A DNA stretch of 64,000 bases from Arthrobacter sp. MYb227. Lineage in GTDB: Bacteria; Actinomycetota; Actinomycetes; Actinomycetales; Micrococcaceae. The position numbers were made by a program, and so were the translations under genes. Positions within the stretch are counted from its first letter, which is position 1; every line of letters starts with the position of its first letter. A model generated the notes under the pieces. It worked only from the letters and a program-made list of their open reading frames with translations. It searched no databases and was not told the origin of the DNA. The stretch spans positions 1 to 64,000 of the forward strand of contig NZ_PCPT01000006.1 in assembly GCF_002975435.1 (NCBI RefSeq). Direction: 5' to 3'. Below are positions 50,801-59,332 of the stretch, in pieces.

Positions 50801-51207
50801 GCAGGCAGGTCAAAGATTGCTCCAATGCATACGGAGGAACCCAACCCGTCTTCGTAGACCAGCGCGATGGCACTCCAGGTGGCCCCGGGACGCTGGTAGA
50901 GCGTGCCAGCCTCTGTCTTAAAACGACGCCCACGCATATACGAGTAGGTGGTACGCCGGTCCTTGCGGGTTGAGGCCTCGTGCGCGGATTCGTTAAGCCG
51001 TGGGGCAGCATAAAAGATGTGCCCAATACCGTCAAAGAGCGTTGACTTACCCACCCCGGGGTGACCGGTGAGCAGGGTTCCGGCGCGGTCAACATACAGG
51101 GTGTGGCGTCCGTGGAAGGTACCCCAGTTGATGACCTGGATTTGGGTGAGCCGGTGCTGGCCGGCATTCAGTGCATCGGAGAGCGGCAGGGTCATTTCGA
51201 TGCTCAT
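47884..51207 (-). CDS. jetC: SMC-like ATPase of a Wadjet/MksBEF system
   Basis: A 1107-residue structural-maintenance-of-chromosomes type ATPase. The N-terminus has QVINWGTFHGRHTLYV and Walker A GHPGVGKSTLF; long coiled coils (about 250-450 and 630-880) flank a hinge-like middle (SPAHGPWRPAAEKALRSLA). The C-terminus has the signature LSGGEGQRFTSF and Walker B YGTVMIDEAFI. It belongs to the MukB/MksF/JetC group. With JetA and JetB it forms a loop-extruding condensin-like complex that in Wadjet defends against plasmids. ATGA overlap with jetB. The nuclease partner JetD is not encoded after it. Confidence 0.88.
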   Translation of the reverse strand: MSIEMTLPLSDALNAGQHRLTQIQVINWGTFHGRHTLYVDRAGTLLTGHPGVGKSTLFDGIGHIFYAAPRLNESAHEASTRKDRRTTYSYMRGRRFKTEAGTLYQRPGATWSAIALVYEDGLGSSVCIGAIFDLPANGLEGQVGKHYVMGNRVLDTAALEDHGARRFTPSSLQKSLPGFEAFDVHKAFAEKFRRRLGIDNDKAFSLLRTLQNGKGLDRGVNQFFRYEVLEIPATMKAASGAIEDFSHLRGIHRQLEEARAQRDALANVPEQKMRHEELSKELSKLNTLVGTQLPAFGAQLATRALRSETEQLSAAVEKNAALIEESTARKQVLDTKIASLNEQLEAGGGAGLAALEREAEAARKSLADREAVLRTLRSDFESAGLSFSFTASGLQAMRRQAAVSAENLSSIAKDARTMEYEAMANVMNLKDRISKLKLQIDSYAKRGSNIDDRSIAARRAIAATTKLDIEDLPFAGELIDLSPAHGPWRPAAEKALRSLATTILVRGEDLKSVTHAIDTLSGLGRIRWNDISKTPREVTPGPGDLVGKLDFKHSDAGIWLRAKISADYPLVCVESDAGLHIHDKAISLAGTIKTGAGSFERDTRSVAASDYLLGFTNAEKISELEAKLESLEAELTRIEDVANDRSAAKDQLSAKLALLGTLASDERTFASLDASGALATLQDLEARMAEALATSGDLSPVRRALESARVELEECVGTLAVARAEAKTLAVSLEKATTALRAAKVRDSATEEWASELLAASEQLAPLITRLEEGHRVETAELEAALNALALTLSESGAELKRETYTLEAALKDTFKAFAREFGNSAAVSFGTGVEAAEHYVALHQGIIEEGLPQHEEEFREYFSNRSYERFSDLLQLLEEERRQIAERISPLNQILADVPFEHGSKLALEVKTTVPDEARAFRQALKEALAGAYSSRGAGALSESYKALEYLVDSLDDPSRAAWRDTVLDVRQHVTISCNEHKPNGELETGLEPGTLSGGEGQRFTSFIMGAALAYQLGFASAGFTAYGTVMIDEAFIQANSEYAAAGINALQEFGFQLLLAAPEDKIDLARHLGSVTDIIKHPGSNVSGFVESGRSPAVATTIILR

Positions 51208-51863
51208 ACGTCTTCGGTCTCCAACTCAAGTTCTTCGGTGTCATCGGTGCCCACGCGCTCGATTGCGGCAATGTATTCGGGGATTTCTTCGATGGTGGCA
51301 AAGGGCAATGCCAGAGCCAAGGCACCGGAAACTTTGTACTCGTTCTCTAACTCGGTGGGCAGAATGAGCTTGAGGCTCAGCAACCGGGCGAGTGCAGCAT
51401 CGGTGGTTTCTTCAAGTTTCTTATCGTCGGTATCCCCCGGGGCACGGTGTTCCACAAGGATTTCGCGGCTCGCCTCACGGGTAATCACCGCATCGGTACC
51501 GGTACCCTGATGACGTTCGAGCAGCAAACGTAGGCGCAATGCCAGCAACGTTTCTTCACGCTTCAGTGCCCGGCGCGGGGCAATGGCGGTTGTATGGGGG
51601 GCCTCAATAGAAACCGGGGACAGCAAAGCAATCTTCCGGGTCTGATCAATCTCGAGTTTCAGGAAGATCTCCGCAACGTAGGCAGCAATTTCGGCACGCC
51701 TATCAAGCACCAGCTGCCAGAGGCGTGGCTCGGCAACGCCGTCGAGGTAGGGGCCGCGCAATAGCCTGACAAGTAATTGGCGTAGCTGCAGGTCAAACGA
51801 TCCGGTGTCGCCCTCGAAGAGGCGGCGTTCGGCAATAGCGCCGTCGGGAAGCTGAGTACTCAT
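51204..51863 (-). CDS. jetB: DUF4194 protein, MksE/JetB-type subunit
   Basis: A 219-residue winged-helix-type kite subunit: FDLQLRQLLVRLLRGPYLDG, LWQLVLDRRAEIAAYVAEIFLKLEIDQ and LVEHRAPGDTDDKKLEETTDAALARL match DUF4194. Kite proteins bridge the JetC ATPase heads and JetA. ATGA overlaps on both sides fix its place in the operon. Confidence 0.88.
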   Translation of the reverse strand: MSTQLPDGAIAERRLFEGDTGSFDLQLRQLLVRLLRGPYLDGVAEPRLWQLVLDRRAEIAAYVAEIFLKLEIDQTRKIALLSPVSIEAPHTTAIAPRRALKREETLLALRLRLLLERHQGTGTDAVITREASREILVEHRAPGDTDDKKLEETTDAALARLLSLKLILPTELENEYKVSGALALALPFATIEEIPEYIAAIERVGTDDTEELELETEDV

Positions 51864-53317
51864 GCATGGTCCTTAGTGAAGCTGATGGCTGGCACCAGGG
51901 CGGTACGCGTGCTGCCGTCAACCTGGGTGAACGTGATTTCTTCAAAGCGTGTTTCATCCGGATCGTCCCCGGAGAGCCGGGCCGCCTCAATCAGGTAGCG
52001 GATTGTATTGAGGTGCTTGTGACGATCATCGAGGGTGTTGTAGATAGCACTCAGTGATGCATCGGAGCCAACTGCGGCACGGGCCGCGGTAATTGCGCTG
52101 TCCAGCACCGGGATATCGGGTCCCGGCGTGCTGGGAGTGCGCCGAATATCGGCAACCGAAAGTTCTGGAGGAGCGGCAAGCTTAGGTGGTGCTACATGCT
52201 CATCGGGATCATAAATACCCAGCCCGGCAATCGAAGTGAAACGTGGGCTATAAAGCTTCAGTGGGGCCACTAAGCTGCGCGAATGCAGTGCTCGTGAGGA
52301 AGCAACCACACGCTCGGCGGCACGCACCGCCTCACGCAATACAGCGGCTTCCTTAAACTCTTCGGATTGCACATAGGCGTGCAGTGACTCCGAAAGCCTG
52401 CCGTAGGACTGATGCACTTCCGAGGCTTGGCGGCGTAGTTCGCGCAAGAGATTGGCAAGCGTGTGGCGTTCTTGGGCGTCCAAGGCATCAACAAAGTCGC
52501 GTTCGAGGACCTCATTGACTGCCTCACGGAAACGAATCTGCGCCTCGGGGGAGTTCAAGAACTCGGTGAAGCCACGGAACGTTTCACCCTGTGGGGTGCT
52601 GCGTAATTGCTTATCGCCCTCGAGCACCGCACCTACGGCAACGCCCTTGACCGACGAGGATTCCATGATCTCCCCGCGAAGGGCATGGAGCATTTCCTGG
52701 ACTCCATCGCGCATGCGCTTGAAATCAGCGGGCAGCCCGGAAGCCATATCCAACACCGATCGGGTTGCGGCAAGCGCGCCTTCCTTGGGCAAAACGGCAG
52801 GGGAGGTGCCATCACGTAATGCCTGGATCTTTTCTGCACGTTGAGCAATCTCTGCTTCCAGGGCGCGGATACGTGCCTCGGGATCCGGGTCTGTTTCATG
52901 TGCCAAGGATTCAAGGGACACCAGCAGGGTGTTTAGCCGCGAAGAGTTGAGGTTGGTGCGATCTCCGGAGAAGTCGGCAAGAAATTTCAGTACACGCGCG
53001 GTCTGTGCCGTGGGTTCGTACACAAAATGTCCATCGACAAGCGGGCGGGCCAGAAACTGGTTTTTCACCCAAACATCGGCGTATTGTGCGGCGCTCGTGG
53101 AATCGTTGAATGAGGGATCCTCGGTGCGCACCACCTTAAGGAAAGATTCTAGCGAGGCATGGAAAATTTCTAGTCCGATGCGAGGCTTGGCGCTGGTAAA
53201 TTCGGCGCGCAGGAAGGCAACAGCCCACGGGGCTGCGGAGAGCAACTTCCAGGCCGCGGATGACCTAAATTGTTGCGTCTGACTCCACAACGGGCTCGCC
53301 TGGTGGGTAGTTCGCAT
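51860..53317 (-). CDS. jetA: DUF3375 protein, MksB/JetA-type kleisin subunit
   Basis: A 485-residue protein. The N-terminal helical part (AAPWAVAFLRAEF, GLEIFHASLESFL) and middle coiled coil (about 150-200) with LPADFKRMRDGVQEML agree with DUF3375, the kleisin of Wadjet type I. The ATG at 53317 is preferred to the GTG just before because AAAGGA is better spaced. First gene of the jetABC operon, divergent from the deacetylase lipoprotein. Confidence 0.85.
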   Translation of the reverse strand: MRTTHQASPLWSQTQQFRSSAAWKLLSAAPWAVAFLRAEFTSAKPRIGLEIFHASLESFLKVVRTEDPSFNDSTSAAQYADVWVKNQFLARPLVDGHFVYEPTAQTARVLKFLADFSGDRTNLNSSRLNTLLVSLESLAHETDPDPEARIRALEAEIAQRAEKIQALRDGTSPAVLPKEGALAATRSVLDMASGLPADFKRMRDGVQEMLHALRGEIMESSSVKGVAVGAVLEGDKQLRSTPQGETFRGFTEFLNSPEAQIRFREAVNEVLERDFVDALDAQERHTLANLLRELRRQASEVHQSYGRLSESLHAYVQSEEFKEAAVLREAVRAAERVVASSRALHSRSLVAPLKLYSPRFTSIAGLGIYDPDEHVAPPKLAAPPELSVADIRRTPSTPGPDIPVLDSAITAARAAVGSDASLSAIYNTLDDRHKHLNTIRYLIEAARLSGDDPDETRFEEITFTQVDGSTRTALVPAISFTKDHA

Positions 53318-53465
53318 CACGGTCCTTTTGCGGGGGTTGAACTAAACAATCCTAGTCCATCGGCGAGCCGTTTAATTGATGTAGCGCGACACTGTAGGGT
53401 CGTTTGCACCGAACCAGTGACCAACACGCGGTGGTCCTGCCGTGCCGTGGACAAGGGGAACACCG

Positions 53466-54773
53466 ATGCCGAAACGTAAATATCTTGCAGCGGCAGTGAT
53501 TGCTGCTTGCTCCCTGGTCTTTTCTGGTTGCTCGGCAACCGGTTCACCAGCACCGGAGCGAAGTCTACCGATTTCACTGCAAACAAGCACCGACGCTTCA
53601 GCTGCCGATCCTTCTGCCGCACCCGAGGAATCGACTGCCCCCGATGAGACCCAGGTGCTGGCCCAGGCAAATGCGTTGGCAGGTAGCTATGACTACGTTG
53701 GTGCGCTGAAGGTGCTGGAAGGTGCAAGCGGTGAGAAGGTTGAAACCGCACGCGAAGACATTAAAGCAGATCAAGCCAAGACGGTTGTTTGGGAAGATAA
53801 TTCAAAGATTTCCCACCTGTTCTTTCACTCCTTGGTGGTAGATCCCAAGCGTGCCTTTGATGGGGATGACCGCCAACAGGGGTATTTGGATTACATGGTG
53901 ACCATGGATGAGTTCAACAAGATCATTGCAGAGCTCTACGCCCGTGACTTTGTTCTGGTGAATCCGGCAGATATTGCCGGGTTGGATAGGAACGGCAAGA
54001 TGGTTTACCAGAAGATCCATCTTCCCAAGGGCAAGACTCCCATCGTCCTCTCCGAAGACGACGTGAGCTACTACGAGTACATGGATGGTGATGGGTTCCC
54101 CTCCAAGCTTCTGCTTGATGAGAATGGGAAGGTCACCAATCAGTACATAGATGCCAAGGGCAAGACAATGCTGGGTTCCTATGACATGGTGCCGTTGATC
54201 GATGACTTTGTTGAAAAGCACCCGGACTTCTCCTACCGAGGAGCCAAGGGGATCATCGCGTTGACTGGTTATAACGGTGTGCTTGGATACCGCACCTCGA
54301 AGAGTCAATACCCGGATAACAAGAACATGGCAAAGGACATTGCCACGGCAACCGAGGTAGCCGATGCCATGAAGAACACCGGATGGGTTTTTGCCTCACA
54401 CGCCTGGGGCCACATTGATATGGGCAAGAGCCCGGTGGCACGCGTGAAGAATGACATGAAACTTTGGGACGATGAGGTCCGTCCCATCATTGGTGACACC
54501 GATCAGTTCATTTACCCCTTCGGTGCCGACATTGCCCGGGTAGAGAAATACTCGGGCACCAAGTACGAGATGCTTAAGAAGGACGGATTCGACTTCTTCT
54601 ACGGTGTTGATGGAACCACAACGGCATGGATGCAAAAGGGCGATGGCTACCTGCGTCAGGCGCGCATCAACCTCGATGGCCTACAATTCGCCAAGGAAAA
54701 GCGTGGGGATCGTCCGGTGCTCAAGACCTTCTTTGACGTCAAGAAGGTCATTGACCCGGCCCGACCCAAATAA
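53466..54773 (+). CDS. Polysaccharide deacetylase-like lipoprotein
   Basis: A 435-residue exported protein. The signal sequence ends in VFSGC, a lipobox. A short Ser/Pro/Ala-rich linker and helical segment (about 50-105) precede a polysaccharide-deacetylase (NodB-like) domain: IVLSEDDVSYYEYM offers the metal/base Asp pair, SHAWGHIDMG the His motif, and FIYPFGADI a later conserved segment. The domain is unusually long, with a large insert after the DD motif. It probably acts on wall peptidoglycan or glycan. AGGGGA lies 6 bases before the ATG. Confidence 0.82.
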   Translation: MPKRKYLAAAVIAACSLVFSGCSATGSPAPERSLPISLQTSTDASAADPSAAPEESTAPDETQVLAQANALAGSYDYVGALKVLEGASGEKVETAREDIKADQAKTVVWEDNSKISHLFFHSLVVDPKRAFDGDDRQQGYLDYMVTMDEFNKIIAELYARDFVLVNPADIAGLDRNGKMVYQKIHLPKGKTPIVLSEDDVSYYEYMDGDGFPSKLLLDENGKVTNQYIDAKGKTMLGSYDMVPLIDDFVEKHPDFSYRGAKGIIALTGYNGVLGYRTSKSQYPDNKNMAKDIATATEVADAMKNTGWVFASHAWGHIDMGKSPVARVKNDMKLWDDEVRPIIGDTDQFIYPFGADIARVEKYSGTKYEMLKKDGFDFFYGVDGTTTAWMQKGDGYLRQARINLDGLQFAKEKRGDRPVLKTFFDVKKVIDPARPK

Positions 54774-54779
54774 GAAGTT

Positions 54780-55766
54780 CTAGAACTCTTCGCTTTCAAC
54801 CGTTTTTTGTTGGTGTGAGTTGTACCTGTCGCCAAGGATCGTGTTCTGGTTGATCAGCGCACCAACCTTGGCGAGCTGAGCGGCGTCCAAAGATACTGTT
54901 TGGGCTCCCATGTTTTCTTGGTGATGGGCAGAGTTCTTGGTTCCTGGAATGATATGAATGTGTTCGCCTTGAGCCAGTGCCCAGGCCAACGACAATGCTG
55001 CGGCTGTGGTTCCCCACGCTGTAGCCAGAGTCGTGAGCTGGTCAACGAGTTTGAGGTTACCGGGATAGTTTTCGCTACTGAAGCGGGGCATGAAATGACG
55101 CATGTCGGTTTTTGGGAGCCCTGCAATGTCGCGTAAGTTTCCTGTGAGATACCCACGGTAGAGCGGGCTGAAGGCGACAAACGCGGTACCTAGCTGCGCA
55201 CAAGTATCGATCAAGGCGATTTCTGGGTTGCGGGTAGCTAGCGAGTATTCATTTTGCACAGCAGCAATGGGGTGTATGGCATGAGCCCTGTTCAGGGTCT
55301 TGGCGGAGATTTCCGAAAGCCCAATCCCGCCAATCTTTCCTGCGCTCACGGCCTGGGCCAGTGCGCCAACCGATTCTTCCACCGGAATCTCGGGGTCAAG
55401 TCGATGTAGGTAGTACAGGTCGATGCGATCGGTCTGTAAACGTTGTAAGGATGCGTCGATCTGGGCATGGATCGTTTCGGGGCGGCCATCGATCTTGCCT
55501 CGTCCCTCAACTAACGATAAGCCGCCCTTGGATGCCAAGAAGTACTCGTCTCGACGGGTTTTTAGATACTCACCGATGAGTTCCTCGCTACGCCCGGCCC
55601 CATAGAGTGTTGCTGTGTCGATGTGGTCGACACCAGAATCTAAGACTTCGTTCAAGAGCCGGCCTGCTACCTGAGGTGTGGGAAAGCTTGAATAACCATG
55701 AACGATGTTCATCGCTCCAAAACCCAACGGATTTACACTCTGGCCAGCTAACATGCGTGAAGTCAT
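54780..55766 (-). CDS. Aldo/keto reductase
   Basis: A 328-residue NADPH-dependent reductase with a TIM barrel. DHIDTATLYGAGRSEELIGEYL has the catalytic Asp and Tyr, FLASKGGLS the Lys, and LYYLHRLDP the His. GGIGLSEIS and the C-terminal IHIIPGTKNSAHHQENM are the cofactor motifs. The ATG at 55766 gives the standard N-terminus; a longer reading overlaps the nuclease-helicase gene. It starts 13 bases after that gene. Substrate unknown. Confidence 0.88.
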   Translation of the reverse strand: MTSRMLAGQSVNPLGFGAMNIVHGYSSFPTPQVAGRLLNEVLDSGVDHIDTATLYGAGRSEELIGEYLKTRRDEYFLASKGGLSLVEGRGKIDGRPETIHAQIDASLQRLQTDRIDLYYLHRLDPEIPVEESVGALAQAVSAGKIGGIGLSEISAKTLNRAHAIHPIAAVQNEYSLATRNPEIALIDTCAQLGTAFVAFSPLYRGYLTGNLRDIAGLPKTDMRHFMPRFSSENYPGNLKLVDQLTTLATAWGTTAAALSLAWALAQGEHIHIIPGTKNSAHHQENMGAQTVSLDAAQLAKVGALINQNTILGDRYNSHQQKTVESEEF

Positions 55767-55779
55767 AGCCTTACTTCTA

Positions 55780-58700
55780 TCATGAGCCGAGGGCGAGGAA
55801 CGCACCAAGTTCTGAAAAGGCTGCGGGATTTGTGGGAAGGAAATGCGTTAGCCGTGGGGAACGAACGATCACAGCACGCCACTGACCACGAGATACCGCA
55901 ACATTAATGCGGTTGCGGTTGAGTAAGAATTCGATACCGCGAGCGGCATCATCTGCAGATGAACACGCCATTGACACCAAGACCACCGGTGCTTCCTGGC
56001 CCTGGAACTTATCAACGGTTCCGGCCCTCACGTCTTCAAGACCCGCGGCGTCGAGTTCTTGGCGCAATAGATTTACCTGGGCGTTGTATGCGGCGACCAC
56101 CAAGATGTCCTCGGCACGCAACTCGCGCTGTGCAATGCCTTCACCAGCAATCCACATCAAGCCCACATGAGCACGTACCTGATTGATGATCTCGGCGGCC
56201 TCTTCAAGGGATTGGGTAGTGTTTCCGTGATGCTCAACCAAAACTGTTTCAACACCCGCGGGTACCTCGGAGAGTGATCGAGTTGCAGCAGCTGCCGCAG
56301 ATTGAAGTTTCGACTCATAGCTAAGCGCCGAGACCTTTTGGCACAGCTCGGGGTGCATACGCCACGAATCGGCTAGGAAATAACCAAGGTCCTTGGGCAG
56401 CGTGGGGTGTCCGGCGCTGAGCCAGCCAAGAGCTGACTCATCAACGGGCTGTGGGTGGGAGCCCTGGGTGACCTGCGGGAGCTGTTGCGGATCGCCTAGC
56501 AACAACAAGCGCTTTGCTGCACGCGAGACGGCCAAAGTGTTTGCCAGCGAATACTGTCCTGCCTCATCGATGACCAATAGATCCAGGGAACCTTCGGGAA
56601 CCCGTTTGCCGGTCATGGTCCACGCGGTACCGCCAATCAGTGCACCCTCCTCACCATTGAGCAATCTTTCGATAGCATCATCGGTGGTTCCAGCCCACGG
56701 AACCTGGGTCTTATCTCCTACCTTTTGTTTTTTGGCTACCTGCTCCGGATACACTCCGGCTCCGGTGATTGCCTTTTCCAACACGTTATCTACAACCGCG
56801 TGGGACTGGGCAACAACACCAATCTTCCAACCCTGTTTAACAAGTGCGGCTATTACATGGGAAGCGACAAAGGTTTTACCGGTGCCCGGGGGGCCCTGAA
56901 CCGCAAGATATGAATGGTCAAGGTCGTTTAATGCCTCAACGATTGCCGGAACGAAGTTCTTGAGCCCGTTGATTTCCTGTGGAACCGGGGGACCTGAAAG
57001 CGTGCTAAAACGCGGTGCTGCCTTACGCAGGATATCTAAGCCCGGATGTTTCGGTAGGGAAGGCAAAGTGCCACCAACTGTGCGGGCAAGTTCGGCCAAT
57101 GATTCACGTAGCGAGGTTGTATTGATTGGCTGGTCTGGGGTGAGGGCTACCGGCAGGTTCCCAAAGGGAGAAACCTTGGTGTTTGATTTTTCGGTAATGA
57201 CAAAACGATCATCGTTTTCGCTGATTGTCGCGTTGAAAAGTCCCGAACGATCTGCCATCGAGGGTTCAAGCTCGGGCGGCAGTGGGTGCGCATACATCGC
57301 GAACCAACTCGAGCCCACCTTGAAATCTGAGCCTTCGGCCATGGTTCCGTGTAGTTCAGTCAGCCGGGATTCAACCCGGGCACGAGCAGAGGCCTTATGC
57401 CAGTCTTCAAGAATCTGCGCATCATCAACAACAAATACATTGCGGGTATCCGCCCAGGATTCAAAAGGCTGGTCGAGCCTGTCAAAGTGTTCCCACCAGA
57501 ATTGTTTGGCTTCCCGACGGTGATAACCGGTTGCCGCGGCAACCATGGCGATTGCTCGTTCATCATTGGTCAGCGCGCGGTTTTGTGGCAGGGCCTCAAG
57601 ATAGGTGCGCAGTGCTATTTCCTCTGCGCTGGGTTCAATCTCATCAATATCGGGAAGAGGTGTTTCTTCAACCCACTCGGTACGTGGTACATGCGGAACT
57701 AGGCTCATGAGCCAATCGCGTAGGCGCAATGTGGAGAGACAATCGTATTCGTTGTAGTCGCTAATTGATTCGAGGGTGCGTCCGGCCTCCACTGTATCGA
57801 TTTCCAATTGATCGCAATACTTGGCGTAGGCAACCACCGAGGCTCCGGCATCCTTCACGTCCCCGCCGCGTAAGTGCTCACCCATGTAGAGCGGTTCAAG
57901 CTTCTTAATGGAGTAGGAACGTTCGGAAATCATTAGTGAGTGGCGCACCGTGTCATAGAGATCAACGAGCAATCCGTCGCGTAGCCATTGATCGATAACG
58001 TCCTCATTGACCACGTGGCGCAACGAGAGATTACGCAAGGCACTCTTTTCATAGGGAGCATAGTGGTAGACCTTCATTCCCGGGTATATTGCCCGGCGAG
58101 CCTCGACATAGTTCACAAAATCGGTAAAAGCTGTACGCTCCTGCGCACGGGAATGCGCCCAGAACGGTTTAAACACTGGCTCACCGGTATCAATCTCAAT
58201 GGAACCAAATAGGTATTCAAGTCCCCACGAATCATCAAAGGGGTCCTGCCAGAGCGGGTCGCCCTCAAAATCGAAAAAGATGTCTCCGGGGTTGGGCTCC
58301 GGGAGTCGGGAAATTGTTTGGGTCTTAGAAACCTTGTAGCCGACCCCGCGTACGACTCCATCTCGTTCGCCGAGACCCAGCTGCATGCGTGCCTGTTCGG
58401 CAAGCCTGAAATTAGGGTCTTGAGGTTGGGTAATTTGTTCTGCAAGCTCGTGGATGGTGGTGATCCCCGATTCCATGAGCTTCTTGCGTTTGGTGGTGCT
58501 CATTCCCGCCACAAGTAGTAGATCATGGGTTGCCTCAACCTGGGCCGAGCAATAATCGCAGCGACCACAAGCCGTGACTCCGGCCTGTCCCCACGCTACC
58601 GGCAGGTCCTGTCTCTGGTGTGCCTTGATCAGTGTTTTGAAGCGTTCGCGGCGATCCCTAAACACTGGAAGAAGTTCATGCATGTGGTGTTCTGAATGCT

Positions 58701-59244
58701 CATTGTCGCCCAGCACCAAGGTGGTGAGGGGGGAGACTCTGATGCCCGCGGCTATCAACTGATCCCCATATGCTGCAAGCTGTAAGAGTGCAGTGACTCG
58801 TGCATGGCGAGCAAGCTTGGTGTCCCATACCGCATAGGAGCCATCTTCCTCGCGGATCAAAAAGTCGGCAAAGCCAACGAATTCCCCATCAAAGAACGTA
58901 GCTTGGAAGACAACATCGGCACCGGCATGTAACGCATCAAGGGTTTCTTGCTGGGCTTGGTGCAATGAGTCCTTGTTGCCACGCACTCCCGCCTGCAGGA
59001 TCTTCACCCCGCGCCCGGTGGCAGGGTCATGCTCCCCAAATTTGGCAAGTAACGAATCTAGGACCTTGTGTTCGTGAATATCTCCGAGTTCTGCTGTGCG
59101 TTCAAGCATTTCATCGGTCTCGGCCGTGGCGGTCTTACTTCGGCCGAGGCGTTCATCGAGCTTACTCAACGACGTGAATTCGCAGCTTGCTGCTGTTACG
59201 AGGTCACTGGCTGAGTAGATCAGGTCTTGATCGAGGAAAAACAC
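55780..59244 (-). CDS. TM0106-type RecB-like nuclease fused to SF1 helicase
   Basis: An 1154-residue DNA-processing protein starting at a GTG with GAAGGAG 9 bases upstream. First comes a RecB-like nuclease (about 1-230: VWDTKLARHARVTALLQLAAYGDQL, Asp and Lys of the PD-(D/E)XK site) with CGRCDYC, probably part of an iron-sulfur cluster. An RNase H/exonuclease-like domain (about 310-500: DIFFDFEGDPLW, YNEYDCLSTLRLRDWL) follows. The SF1B helicase (about 740-1150) has Walker A VQGPPGTGKTFVASH, VIDEAGQYSLA, GDPQQLPQV and the late VAVSRGQWRAVIV. The family is widespread but its role is poorly known; repair or defence is likely. Confidence 0.85.
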   Translation of the reverse strand: MFFLDQDLIYSASDLVTAASCEFTSLSKLDERLGRSKTATAETDEMLERTAELGDIHEHKVLDSLLAKFGEHDPATGRGVKILQAGVRGNKDSLHQAQQETLDALHAGADVVFQATFFDGEFVGFADFLIREEDGSYAVWDTKLARHARVTALLQLAAYGDQLIAAGIRVSPLTTLVLGDNEHSEHHMHELLPVFRDRRERFKTLIKAHQRQDLPVAWGQAGVTACGRCDYCSAQVEATHDLLLVAGMSTTKRKKLMESGITTIHELAEQITQPQDPNFRLAEQARMQLGLGERDGVVRGVGYKVSKTQTISRLPEPNPGDIFFDFEGDPLWQDPFDDSWGLEYLFGSIEIDTGEPVFKPFWAHSRAQERTAFTDFVNYVEARRAIYPGMKVYHYAPYEKSALRNLSLRHVVNEDVIDQWLRDGLLVDLYDTVRHSLMISERSYSIKKLEPLYMGEHLRGGDVKDAGASVVAYAKYCDQLEIDTVEAGRTLESISDYNEYDCLSTLRLRDWLMSLVPHVPRTEWVEETPLPDIDEIEPSAEEIALRTYLEALPQNRALTNDERAIAMVAAATGYHRREAKQFWWEHFDRLDQPFESWADTRNVFVVDDAQILEDWHKASARARVESRLTELHGTMAEGSDFKVGSSWFAMYAHPLPPELEPSMADRSGLFNATISENDDRFVITEKSNTKVSPFGNLPVALTPDQPINTTSLRESLAELARTVGGTLPSLPKHPGLDILRKAAPRFSTLSGPPVPQEINGLKNFVPAIVEALNDLDHSYLAVQGPPGTGKTFVASHVIAALVKQGWKIGVVAQSHAVVDNVLEKAITGAGVYPEQVAKKQKVGDKTQVPWAGTTDDAIERLLNGEEGALIGGTAWTMTGKRVPEGSLDLLVIDEAGQYSLANTLAVSRAAKRLLLLGDPQQLPQVTQGSHPQPVDESALGWLSAGHPTLPKDLGYFLADSWRMHPELCQKVSALSYESKLQSAAAAATRSLSEVPAGVETVLVEHHGNTTQSLEEAAEIINQVRAHVGLMWIAGEGIAQRELRAEDILVVAAYNAQVNLLRQELDAAGLEDVRAGTVDKFQGQEAPVVLVSMACSSADDAARGIEFLLNRNRINVAVSRGQWRAVIVRSPRLTHFLPTNPAAFSELGAFLALGS

Positions 59245-59332
59245 GATGCGGGCGCTCCTTCAAGGCTTGGCTTGCCTTCGAAACTAGCACTAACCCTGTG
59301 ACATTTTGGTTTCTTGCTTTCCGATCATGCAC

